Shown: positions 17,682-25,915 of the stretch, piece after piece
How positions within the stretch are numbered: the first letter of the stretch is position 1
Layout of the letters: each line of letters begins with the position of its first letter
DNA from: Nitriliruptoraceae bacterium
GTDB taxonomy: Bacteria; Actinomycetota; Nitriliruptoria; Nitriliruptorales; Nitriliruptoraceae
Direction of reading: 5' to 3'
Length of the DNA: 64,000 nucleotides
Assembly (NCBI GenBank): GCA_003561535.1
Contig: PWWI01000232.1
Span: 1 to 64,000, forward strand
Notes under the pieces: generated by a model
What the model saw: the letters and a program-made list of their open reading frames with translations, nothing else
The model's database searches: none
Told to the model about the DNA's origin: nothing
Translations under genes and position numbers: made by a program

Positions 17682-17785
17682 GGACCTGAAGGTTCCCGGA
17701 AGGCTCCCCGGCACCTTGGGGCCGGCCCACCGACGCCGCGGGACGGCCCCGCACGGGGCGGGCCCGACCACGAGGGGCGGGATCG

Positions 17786-18972
17786 ATGGCGACGACGACC
17801 CGACGACGGGTGCTGATCACGCTGCAACCCGGTGACGGCCACCTCCCACCCATGCTCCCGCTCAGCCGCGCCCTGCGGGCCGCCGGCCATGAGGTGGTGT
17901 TCGCGACCAGCCCCACGTTCGTGTCCCGGGTCGAAGCAGCCGGGGAGCGCGCGATCGGGGCAGGGCTCGGCTGGCTGCTGAGCAACGGGCCGGCTCAGCC
18001 TGCCGAGCCGCTCCACCCCGGGGAGCACCCCCCGACCCTCTTCGAGCGGTTGTTCCTCGGCGAGGTCGCCGCCAGGATGGCTGACGACCTGCTGGACGTC
18101 GTCGACGACCTCGAGCCGGATGTCATCGTGCGGGACCCGGTCGAGTTCGCGGGCGCCGCCGTCGCCACGCGGCGAGGGGTACCACTGGCCACCTTCGAGC
18201 TGACCTTCCCCATCGATCACCACGTGATGACGAGCACCGGCGACCTCCGCGACGACACCGAGCTCCATCGGCTCCGCGACCGGGTCGGGCTGCCCCCCAG
18301 TGTCGACCCGGACTGGTTCCTCGGCCAGCTGCAGATCGGCACGTTGCCCGCCGGGTACGGGGCGGCCACCGAGCCCCACGGGCGGCGACTCACCATCGGA
18401 GCGCACACCACGGCGACCCCGACCGACACCCCCGAGCCCTCATGGTTGGCGGGGCTCGACCACGCGGTCTACGTCACCTTCGGCACCGTGTTCGCCCAGG
18501 CGTTCCCGAGGTGCTGGCCGAGGCCGCGCTCGGTGCATCCGGGGCGGGTATCCCGACGGTCGTCACCTGCGGCAACGCCGAGCCGCCGGCCCGCTTGACG
18601 GCAGCTGCCAGCACCCGGCTGCGGGTCGAGAGGTTCCTCCCCCAGGACGCGGTCCTCGGGCGCTGCGCCGCGGCGGTCATCCACGGCGGGACGGGGACCG
18701 TCCTCGGTGCCCTCGCCCGGGGGGTGCCGGTGGTCGTGATCCCCCTCGGCGCGGACCACGGTGGGCACGCCCGGGCCGTGACCGACCACGGGGCCGGGAT
18801 CGCCCTCCAGCGCGACGGCCTCCGGGCCGAGGACGTCACCGACGCCGTGCACCGCCTCCTCGGTGACCCCTGCTACCGGACCGCAGCCGCCCGGCTGGGA
18901 CACGAACTCGCAGCCCTCCCCGGACCAGAGCTCGCCGTGGGTGCGCTCGAGGCACTGAGCGCGAGGCGCTAG
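17786..18972 (+). pseudogene. UDP-glycosyltransferase-like (MGT family), frameshifted
   Basis: A GT-B glycosyltransferase of the macrolide/erythromycin GT type, read in two frames. The N-terminal part (17786 to about 18500) contains GDGHLPPMLPLSRALRAAGH and ends in the strand VYVTFGTVF. The C-terminal part continues in another frame with EVLAEAALGASGAGIPTVVTCG and the donor-sugar motif HGGTGTVLGALARGVPVVVIP. One missing C in the CCC near 18510 would restore a single protein of about 396 residues. The start has GAGGGG upstream. It could be a real pseudogene or a single-base sequence error. It stands alone between intergenic regions. Confidence 0.7.
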
Positions 18973-19181
18973 CGCACAGCCTCGGTACCACCGACGCCAC
19001 CGGACGATCGTGCGGTGCCGTCGCACCGGCGCGATCGTGGCCCGCCGCTGCCCGCAGGCATCGGCGCCGTCCGTTCGCCGGTGGCGGGATCCACCTCGGC
19101 GTCCTTGGCTGAGATGGGTCGGGCCGGTGACCTATGGCGGCTATGGCGACCATGGCGACATGGGGGTGGAAGGCCACGGCG

Positions 19182-19862
19182 ATGACCGACGAACTCGAGC
19201 AGTACCGGACACGACGCGACCTCGAGGCGTCGCCCGAGCCTGCGGGCGAGGTCCGCGACGCGACGGAGCGACCGGTCTTCGTGATCCAGCAGCATGCCGC
19301 GTCCAGCCTGCACTACGACGTGCGTCTGGAGGCGGACGGGGTCCTGCTGTCCCGGGCGGTGCCCAAGGGGCCGTCGACCGACCCAGGGGACAAGCAGCTC
19401 GCGGTCCGGACCGAGGACCATCCCGTGGACTACGCCGACTTCGAGGGGCGGATCCCCGAGGGCGCGTACGGGGCCGGCACGGTCATCGTGTGGGACATCG
19501 GGCCCTACCGCAACCTCACCACCGACGACGACGGCGAGGAACTCCCGGTCGGATGCGCGGTGGAGCAGGGACACGTCAAGGTGTGGCTGGAGGGTGAGAA
19601 GCTGCGGGGCGGATACGCCCTCACCCACGCGAAGCTCGGTGGCGACGAGAGCAACTGGCTGCTGGTGAAGATCGACGACGAGGCAGCGGACGCCCGGCGC
19701 AACCCGACGTCGACCGAGCCGTACTCGGTGCTCTCGGACCGCACCATCGAGGAGGTCGCAGCCGAGGCGGACGAGGGCGATGGCCGCCTCCGCCACCCGC
19801 GGCACCTGGGACTGCGTGAGGACGAGGAGCCCCAGCACGTCGTACGCGAGACCCCGGACTGA
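19182..19862 (+). CDS. Stand-alone LigD 3'-phosphoesterase domain protein
   Basis: Protein of 226 residues made only of the phosphoesterase (PE) domain found at the N terminus of bacterial LigD, which trims 3' ends during break repair. The active-site residues known from Pseudomonas LigD (H42, H48, D50, R52, H84) correspond with constant offset to His38, His44, Asp46, Arg48 and His80 here, so the enzyme looks active. The start was chosen for GGAAGG 8 nt upstream; the longer reading from 19134 would start inside a short ATGGCG repeat. The polymerase-domain gene follows 12 nt later, so they form an operon. Confidence 0.88.
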   Translation: MTDELEQYRTRRDLEASPEPAGEVRDATERPVFVIQQHAASSLHYDVRLEADGVLLSRAVPKGPSTDPGDKQLAVRTEDHPVDYADFEGRIPEGAYGAGTVIVWDIGPYRNLTTDDDGEELPVGCAVEQGHVKVWLEGEKLRGGYALTHAKLGGDESNWLLVKIDDEAADARRNPTSTEPYSVLSDRTIEEVAAEADEGDGRLRHPRHLGLREDEEPQHVVRETPD

Positions 19863-19874
19863 CCGGAGCATCCG

Positions 19875-20789
19875 ATGGACGCCGGCGAACAGCGTTGCTT
19901 CTCCCGCATGATCGACATCTCCAACGTCGACAAGGTCTTCTTCCCCGACGCCGGCCTCACCAAGGGGGAGTTGCTCGACTACCACGTCCGTATCGCCGAA
20001 CTGCTGCTCGCGCACCTCGATGGTCGTCCCGTGGCGGTCAAGCGCTACCCCGACGGGCTGGAGGGTCAGGGCTTCTTCCAGAAGAACGCCGGCTCGCACT
20101 TCACCGACTGGCTCCGACGGCAATACATCCCCAAGCGGGACGGCGGAACCCTGGACCACGTCGTCGTCGATGAGCCGGCCGCCCTGGTCTACCTCGCCGA
20201 CCAGGGCACCATCGAGTTCCACCCGTGGCTGTCGCTGGCCGACGATCTCGAGCACCCCATCGAGCTGGTCCTCGATCTCGACCCGCCGGCACAGGGCGAG
20301 GTCGGTGCCGTCCGCCAGGCGGCCCGACAGGTGCACACGTTGCTGGATGAGCTGGAGGTCGCGAGCCGGATCAAGACCAGTGGGTCCGCTGGCTTCCACG
20401 TCCACGTGCCGTTGGACGGCTCGGCGGGATGGGACGTGGTCTCGGCGCTCGCGCGCTCGCTGGCCGAGGCCGTCTGCGAGCGGCTTCCGGACGCGCTGAC
20501 GACCAGCCATCGCAAGCAGGGCAGGACCGGCCGGGTGTTCGTCGACTGGCTGCGCAACAGCTACGGGCAGACGAGCGTGGCCGCCTACTCCGTGCGGGCA
20601 CGGCCCGGGGCACCGGTCGCCACCCCGATCGACTGGGGCGAGCTGCGTACGGTCGAGCCCCGCAGCTACGACGTGGGCAACCTGTTCCGTCGTCTCGGTC
20701 AGCGCGACGATCCCTGGCGGGAGGATCCGCCAGCGGCTGCGGCGGCGCAGGTCAGCGACCGACTCGAGGCGCTCCGGGAGGACGGCTGA
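19875..20789 (+). CDS. Stand-alone LigD polymerase domain (AEP primase-polymerase)
   Basis: Protein of 304 residues corresponding to the PolDom of LigD, an archaeo-eukaryotic-primase-type polymerase that fills gaps, often with ribonucleotides, in non-homologous end joining. The metal-binding pair is Asp134 and Asp136 in LVLDLDPP, and the family motif SGSAGFHVHVPL follows. GGAG lies 6 nt before the chosen ATG; Met12 (MIDISNVDKV) is an alternative start. It is paired with the PE gene upstream. No ligase domain or Ku gene is present in this window. Confidence 0.9.
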   Translation: MDAGEQRCFSRMIDISNVDKVFFPDAGLTKGELLDYHVRIAELLLAHLDGRPVAVKRYPDGLEGQGFFQKNAGSHFTDWLRRQYIPKRDGGTLDHVVVDEPAALVYLADQGTIEFHPWLSLADDLEHPIELVLDLDPPAQGEVGAVRQAARQVHTLLDELEVASRIKTSGSAGFHVHVPLDGSAGWDVVSALARSLAEAVCERLPDALTTSHRKQGRTGRVFVDWLRNSYGQTSVAAYSVRARPGAPVATPIDWGELRTVEPRSYDVGNLFRRLGQRDDPWREDPPAAAAAQVSDRLEALREDG

Positions 20790-20900
20790 ACGACCGCGGC
20801 CGTCCGGACAGTGAGCGGAGGTCCGGATCGGCCCTGGCTCTTCGTGCCGTGGTGCCTACGGTGGTGCAAGAGCAGGAACTGGACTTGAGAGGTGGGTCGC

Positions 20901-21556
20901 ATGCGGTTCACGGATCGGGTCGATGCCGGCAAGCGCCTCGCGGCGTTGCTGGACGCCTACACCGGAGAGGACGTCGTGGTGCTCGCGCTCCCTCGCGGGG
21001 GGTGCCCGTCGCCACGGAGGTCGCACGGGCCCTCAACGCCCCGCTGGACGTGATCGGGGTGCGCAAGCTCGGCGCCCCGAGCCAGCCGGAGTTCGGCATC
21101 GGGGCCATCGCCGAGGGCGGCATCCGGGTGGTGGACGATGACAGCGCGTCCGCGGCCGGACTGGACGAGGAGGCGATCTCCGCGCTGGAGCAGCGGGAGC
21201 GCAAGGAGCTCCAGCGGCGCGTCCACGAGTACCGCGGTGACCGCGGGCTTCCGGAGCTGACCGGCAAGACCGTCATCGTCGTCGACGACGGGCTGGCCAC
21301 CGGCGTCACGGCGCGAGCCGCCTGCCGTGCGGTCCGTTCCCACGACCCGGCACGGCTGGTGCTGGCTGTCCCGGTCGCACCGCCCCGGTCGGTGGAGGCG
21401 CTGCGGTCGGAGGCCGATGACGTCGTGGTCGTGCACACACCGGCATCGTTGATGTCCGTGGGGGGTTGGTACGACGTCTTCGATCAGATCAGCGACGACG
21501 AGGTGCGGCGGCTGTTGGAGGAGACCAGGTCGGCGCAGGGAAGGACCGCGCCATGA
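20901..21556 (+). pseudogene. Phosphoribosyltransferase-like protein, frameshifted
   Basis: A type I PRTase-fold protein with the N terminus MRFTDRVDAGKRLAALLDAY, good GAGAGG upstream, reading correctly up to LALPRGG. The frame then breaks inside a run of six G (20997-21002). One more G would give the expected GGVPVATEVARALNAPLDVI and continue to the PRPP loop VIVVDDGLATG and the end at 21556, in all about 218 residues. The downstream gene overlaps its stop (ATGA). An intact gene with a base missing from the assembly is as likely as true decay, because the rest of the coding region is clean. Confidence 0.75.
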
Positions 21557-22212
21557 GCGACGGCACCACCGCACTGGCCGAGGTGAAGATCGACGTCGGG
21601 ACCGGCGCGATCACGGGCGAGCTGTCGGTTCCTGAGGACGCGACCGGGGTCGTGGCCTTCGCGCACGGCAGCGGATCGAGCCGCCACAGCTCGCGCAACC
21701 AGCGGGTCGCCGCCACCCTGCGCGATGACCAGCTGGCGACCCTGCTGATCGACCTCCTCACCCCCGAGGAGGAGCAGGTCGACCTGCGCACCCGGGAACT
21801 GCGCTTCGACATCGAACTGCTCGCGACGAGGGTCGCCGCTGCGGTCGACTGGCTCCGCCAGGACGAACGCACGCAGCAACTCCCGGTCGGCCTGTTCGGG
21901 GCGAGCACCGGCGCTGCGGCTGCGCTGGTCGCCGCCGCCGAGCGTCCCGACACGGTCGCCGCCATCGTGTCGCGCGGCGGGCGTCCCGACCTGGCCGGTG
22001 CCGCGCTCGCAGACGTGCGAGCTCCGACCCTTCTGATCGTCGGCGGCGAGGACCGGACCGTGGTCGGTCTGAACGAGCAGGCCGAGGCGGAGATGGTCGC
22101 CGACGTCGAGGTGGTGACGGTGCCCGGTGCCACCCACCTGTTCGAGGAACCGGGTGCGCTCGAGCGCGTGGCGGAGTTGGCAAGCGACCACTTCTACCGG
22201 CACCTGCGATGA
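21553..22212 (+). CDS. Dienelactone-hydrolase-like alpha/beta hydrolase
   Basis: Protein of 219 residues of the alpha/beta hydrolase fold. The oxyanion region FAHGSGSSRHS and the nucleophile elbow GLFGASTGAAAAL are visible, then the acid strand (TLLIVGGEDRTV) and a His in PGATHLF. No signal peptide. Its start and end overlap neighbours by 4 nt each (ATGA), fixing a three-gene operon with the PRTase and the Ere-like protein. Hydrolases of this type commonly sit beside or are fused to this PRTase in actinobacteria; the substrate is not established. Confidence 0.85.
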   Translation: MSDGTTALAEVKIDVGTGAITGELSVPEDATGVVAFAHGSGSSRHSSRNQRVAATLRDDQLATLLIDLLTPEEEQVDLRTRELRFDIELLATRVAAAVDWLRQDERTQQLPVGLFGASTGAAAALVAAAERPDTVAAIVSRGGRPDLAGAALADVRAPTLLIVGGEDRTVVGLNEQAEAEMVADVEVVTVPGATHLFEEPGALERVAELASDHFYRHLR

Positions 22213-23531
22213 ACGGGGCTCGCGGGGTGGCGACCGATCGCAGGTCGACGCTGACCGCCGATGTGCTCGAGACCGCGCTCCCCCTCGAGGATCCTGGCCA
22301 CCTCGATCCGCTCATCGAGCGCATCGGCCAGGCGCGGTTCGTCCTGATCGGCGAGGCATCGCACGGCACCCACGAGTACTACGCCTGGCGTGCCGAACTC
22401 ACGCGACGACTGCTCGCCGAGCAGGGCTTCGCCTTCGTCGCGGTCGAGGGCGACTGGCCCGACTGCGCACGCCTCGACCGTTGGGTTCGGGGAGAGGACG
22501 GACGATCGGCCGGGGACGTGCTGCGCACCTTCGAGCGCTGGCCGACCTGGATGTGGGCGAACCGCGAGGTCGAAGCCTTCCTGACCTGGCTGAGAGGCTG
22601 CAACGCCGAGCATCCGCCCGGCGAACGCGCCGGCTTCCACGGCCTCGACGTGTACTCCCTGTGGCAGTCGCTCCGGACCGTCATGGACCACCTCGAGGTC
22701 CACGACGGCGAGGCGGCGGCCACGGCGAGACGGGCATGGAGCTGCCTGGAGCCCTACGAAGAGGATCCGCAGCAGTACGCGCTGGCGACCCGGGTCGTGC
22801 CGAGCTCGTGCGAGGACGAGGTCGTCGACCTGTTGCAGCGCCTGCTGCGCAACGACGTGCCGGCCGACGGTGACGACGCGGTGCGCTTCGACGTCGAGCA
22901 GAACGCGGTGGTCGCAGCCAACGCGGAGCGCTACTACCGGGCCATGGTGCGGGGCGGCCAGAACTCCTGGAACGTGCGGGACGTCCACATGGCCGACACC
23001 CTCGACCGCCTGATCGAGCACTACGGACCCGACGCGAAGGCGGTCGTCTGGGAGCACAACACCCACATCGGGGATGCGCGAGCGACCGACATGGCCGCCG
23101 CCGGCATGGTCAACGTCGGACAGCTGGTCCGCGAGCGCCATCTCGACGAGGGTGTCGTCCTCATCGGCGCCGGGAGCTACCAGGGCAGCGTCATCGCCGC
23201 CCCGGGGTGGGGGGAGCCGTTCGAGGAGATGCCGGTGCCCCCGGCACGTCCGGCCAGCCACGAGCACCTGCTCCACGAGGTGGGGCTCGAGCAGCACCTG
23301 TTCGTCTTCCCGGACCACCCGACGGCCTGGCTCGACGCGTGGCTCGACCACCGTGCGATCGGCGTGGTCTACCGGCCACAGCTCGAACGTGCCGGCAACT
23401 ACGTCCCCACGGCGCTGGGTCGCCGCTACGACGCGTTCTGGTACTTCGACCGCACCCGCGCGCTGCGACCTCTGATGCCCGAGGAGCCGCAGCCCGAGGA
23501 CGAGCTCGAGACCTACCCGTTCGGGACGTGA
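22209..23531 (+). CDS. Erythromycin-esterase-family protein
   Basis: Protein of 440 residues. Motifs of the Ere family are present: IGEASHGTHEYY with the catalytic-type His (about residues 49-60), EGDWPDC, and WEHNTHIGDAR. True macrolide esterase activity is not implied; most genomic members have no known substrate. The combination with a PRTase recalls mycobacterial Rv2030c, where PRTase and Ere domains are fused in a DosR-regulated dormancy gene (known from the literature). The start overlaps the hydrolase stop. Confidence 0.88.
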   Translation: MNGARGVATDRRSTLTADVLETALPLEDPGHLDPLIERIGQARFVLIGEASHGTHEYYAWRAELTRRLLAEQGFAFVAVEGDWPDCARLDRWVRGEDGRSAGDVLRTFERWPTWMWANREVEAFLTWLRGCNAEHPPGERAGFHGLDVYSLWQSLRTVMDHLEVHDGEAAATARRAWSCLEPYEEDPQQYALATRVVPSSCEDEVVDLLQRLLRNDVPADGDDAVRFDVEQNAVVAANAERYYRAMVRGGQNSWNVRDVHMADTLDRLIEHYGPDAKAVVWEHNTHIGDARATDMAAAGMVNVGQLVRERHLDEGVVLIGAGSYQGSVIAAPGWGEPFEEMPVPPARPASHEHLLHEVGLEQHLFVFPDHPTAWLDAWLDHRAIGVVYRPQLERAGNYVPTALGRRYDAFWYFDRTRALRPLMPEEPQPEDELETYPFGT

Positions 23532-23562
23532 CGCTGCCGAGTTCGAGCCACTGTGTTCGGCT

Positions 23563-23689
23563 GCCGGCCGCTGACGGCCGCTCGGTGTCCCCGCCGTGGC
23601 CACCGTGGCCGGCGCGGGGCAGGTAACCGGCCATCCGTGGCCGCTCCCCGACCCACCAGGCTGCGACAGCGACCCCTGACCGCAAGCGT
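23563..23689. repeat. Intergenic repeat copy B
   Basis: Second copy of the element at 17530-17681. It is identical over 23625-23661, and similar on both sides (GTCCCCGCCGT block at left, GACCCCTGACCGCA at right). It fills the gap between the Ere-like gene and the DUF2252 gene. No terminal inverted repeats or ORF mark it as an insertion sequence. Confidence 0.6.
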
Positions 23690-23779
23690 CCGCCCACTCG
23701 CGGGTGGTGACCAGGGGTCCACCTCCGAGTTAGAGTCCACCGGGAGGTCGGCACCGCACCGGCCCGGTGAGGAGGCACG

Positions 23780-25171
23780 GTGAACCGACGACCTGATCCC
23801 ACGGAGCTGCGTGCGCGCGGCCGCGAGCTCCGCCAACGGGTGCCCCGCAGCTCGCACGCGGGCTTCCAGCCGGCGCCGGACCGCCCGGATCCCCTGGAGA
23901 CCCTCGCACAGCAGGACACGACCCGGGTCCCCGAGCTCGTGCCGATCCGCTACGGCCGGATGAGCGTCTCGCCCTTCGCCTTCTTCCGTGGTCAGGCTGC
24001 GGTCATGGCGGCTGACCTGGCGACGACACCGACGACTGAGATCACCGCGCAGCTGTGCGGGGACGCCCATCTCGCGAACTTCGGGACCTTCGCAACCCCG
24101 GAACGCCGCATGGTCTACGACATCAACGACTTCGACGAGACCCTGCCCGGTCCCTTCGAGTGGGACCTCAAGCGGCTGTCGGCGTCCCTCGTGATCGCGG
24201 CCCGGCATCGAGGCTTCGACGACGAGGTCGGCAGCGACGCCGTCAGGTCGGCCATCCGGACCTACCGCACCAAGATGGAGGAGCTCGCGAACGCCGGCGT
24301 GCTCGACGTCTGGTACGAGAGCCTCGATGACCAGCAGATCCTGGAGCTGCTCGACGACCGGGTCGCCGAGGGTGCGCTCGACACCGAGGCTGCAGCCGAC
24401 GCCCGCAAACTGTTCGACCGCGCCCAACGTCGCACCAGCCAGCATGCCGCCCGCAAGCTCACCGAGGTGGTCGACGGCGAGGTTCGTTTCCGGGAGGACC
24501 CGCCGATCCTGTCCCGTACCGCGATGCCGGCTGACCGCCTGGAGCGGATGTCGCGCTACCTCGAGCACTACCGTGAGAGCCTCCCCGCCCACCGCCACCA
24601 GGTGCTCTCCCGCTTCGAGGTGATCGACGCGGCCCGGCGCGTCGTGGGCGTCGGCAGCGTCGGCACCCGCGCCTACGTGGTGCTGCTCCACGGACGCGAT
24701 GCCGAGGACCCCCTCGTCCTGCAGGTCAAGGAGGCCGGCCCCTCGGTCCTGGAGCAGCACCTCGGGGCCAACCCGCACCCTCCTGCCGGACGGCGCGTGG
24801 TCGAGGGCCAGCACCTGATGCAGTCAGCGAGCGATCTGTTCCTCGGCTGGCTGAGCGGGACCGGGCTGGACGGACAGGAGCGCGACTACTACGTCCGGCA
24901 GTTCAGGGACATGAAGGGCAGCGTCGACCTGGAGCGGATCAGCCCGGACCGGCTCGTCGCCTACGCCGGCCTCTGCGGGGACCTGCTCGCTGCAGCCCAC
25001 GCCCGCAGCAGCGAGCCCGCGGAGATCGCCGGCTACCTCGGTTCCGGCGGCCGGTTCGAGGAGTCGCTCGTGGCGTTCTCGCACGACTACGCCGACGTCA
25101 ACGAGACGGATCACGCCCGACTGATCGAGGCGATCGCGGACGGGCGGATCGCCGCGGAGGTCGGTGCCTGA
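23780..25171 (+). CDS. DUF2252 family protein
   Basis: Protein of 463 residues of the DUF2252 family, widespread in actinobacteria and distantly kinase-like. Recognisable family segments are FFRGQAAVMAADL, CGDAHLANFGTF with a phosphotransferase-like HxxN, and YDINDFDETLPGPFEWDLKRL. These resemble the catalytic loop and metal motif of aminoglycoside-phosphotransferase-type kinases, but no substrate is known. The GTG start is supported by GGAGG 6 nt upstream. It appears to be a single gene with the repeat in its upstream region. Confidence 0.88.
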   Translation: MNRRPDPTELRARGRELRQRVPRSSHAGFQPAPDRPDPLETLAQQDTTRVPELVPIRYGRMSVSPFAFFRGQAAVMAADLATTPTTEITAQLCGDAHLANFGTFATPERRMVYDINDFDETLPGPFEWDLKRLSASLVIAARHRGFDDEVGSDAVRSAIRTYRTKMEELANAGVLDVWYESLDDQQILELLDDRVAEGALDTEAAADARKLFDRAQRRTSQHAARKLTEVVDGEVRFREDPPILSRTAMPADRLERMSRYLEHYRESLPAHRHQVLSRFEVIDAARRVVGVGSVGTRAYVVLLHGRDAEDPLVLQVKEAGPSVLEQHLGANPHPPAGRRVVEGQHLMQSASDLFLGWLSGTGLDGQERDYYVRQFRDMKGSVDLERISPDRLVAYAGLCGDLLAAAHARSSEPAEIAGYLGSGGRFEESLVAFSHDYADVNETDHARLIEAIADGRIAAEVGA

Positions 25172-25324
25172 GGCAGGCACCACCGGGTGTGGCTCGTAGC
25201 GAAGCCCCGGTCCAGAGCCCGGCCGGCTAGGCACCCGCGTCACTGGCCGCACCGGCCGGACCCCTTCCCACCGGGTGCTCAGGTGACCGGAGCTAAGGTG
25301 CTGCCGACGGGCGAAGGAGGTGCG

Positions 25325-25915
25325 ATGGCCTTCGAGGTTGCACCCGCGACGATCGATCGGTTCGACGACCTCGCGGTCATGCTCGGTCCGAAGCGCACGC
25401 CGGAGGCGTCGGTCTGCTGGTGCCTCAGCCACCGGTTGGAAGCGAAGACCGACCGGCAGCTGGTCGGCCCGGCCCGCGGCGAGTACGTCAGGACGTTGTG
25501 CACGGCCGAGACGGGGCCCGGGGGGCTGGCCTACGACGACGGCGAGGTGGTCGGGTGGGCCGCGCTCGCGCCCCGTGTTCAGCTGCCCTTCGCCCGGTCC
25601 CGGAAGATCCCCCACGTCGACGACGTCGCGGTCTGGTCGGTGTGGTGCCTTCGGGTCCGACCGGGCCATCGGGGTCGTGGGATCTCCCATGCACTGCTCT
25701 CCGGCGCCGTCGAGGAGGCGCGGTCGCGGGGTGCCCCCGCGGTCGAGGGTTACCCGGTCGACAACCGGGGCGCGAGGGTCGACACGACCATGGCCTACGT
25801 CGGCACCCGTGGCCTCTTCGAACGTGCCGGGTTCACCAAGGCTGTCGACACCGACGCCGTCTCCGGTGGGTTCCCGCGCGTGCTCATGCGCCGGGATCTG
25901 CGAACCGATGGCTGA
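25325..25915 (+). CDS. GNAT-family N-acetyltransferase
   Basis: Protein of 196 residues. The acetyl-CoA-binding motif is VRPGHRGRGISHALL (about residues 111-125), followed by a family-typical YPVDNRG and GLFERAGF. An unusual Cys-rich start (SVCWCLSHR, about residues 28-36) is seen in a subgroup of actinobacterial GNATs. AGGAGG lies 5 nt before the ATG. The stop overlaps the start of the MalT-like regulator by 8 nt, so they are probably co-transcribed. The acceptor is unknown. Confidence 0.88.
   Translation: MAFEVAPATIDRFDDLAVMLGPKRTPEASVCWCLSHRLEAKTDRQLVGPARGEYVRTLCTAETGPGGLAYDDGEVVGWAALAPRVQLPFARSRKIPHVDDVAVWSVWCLRVRPGHRGRGISHALLSGAVEEARSRGAPAVEGYPVDNRGARVDTTMAYVGTRGLFERAGFTKAVDTDAVSGGFPRVLMRRDLRTDG

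Noticed and set aside
19132-19162. Short repeat of ATGGCG-like units before the PE gene
   Set aside because: Only about four imperfect 9-bp units; could be read as an alternative start region but is too short to call a repeat feature.
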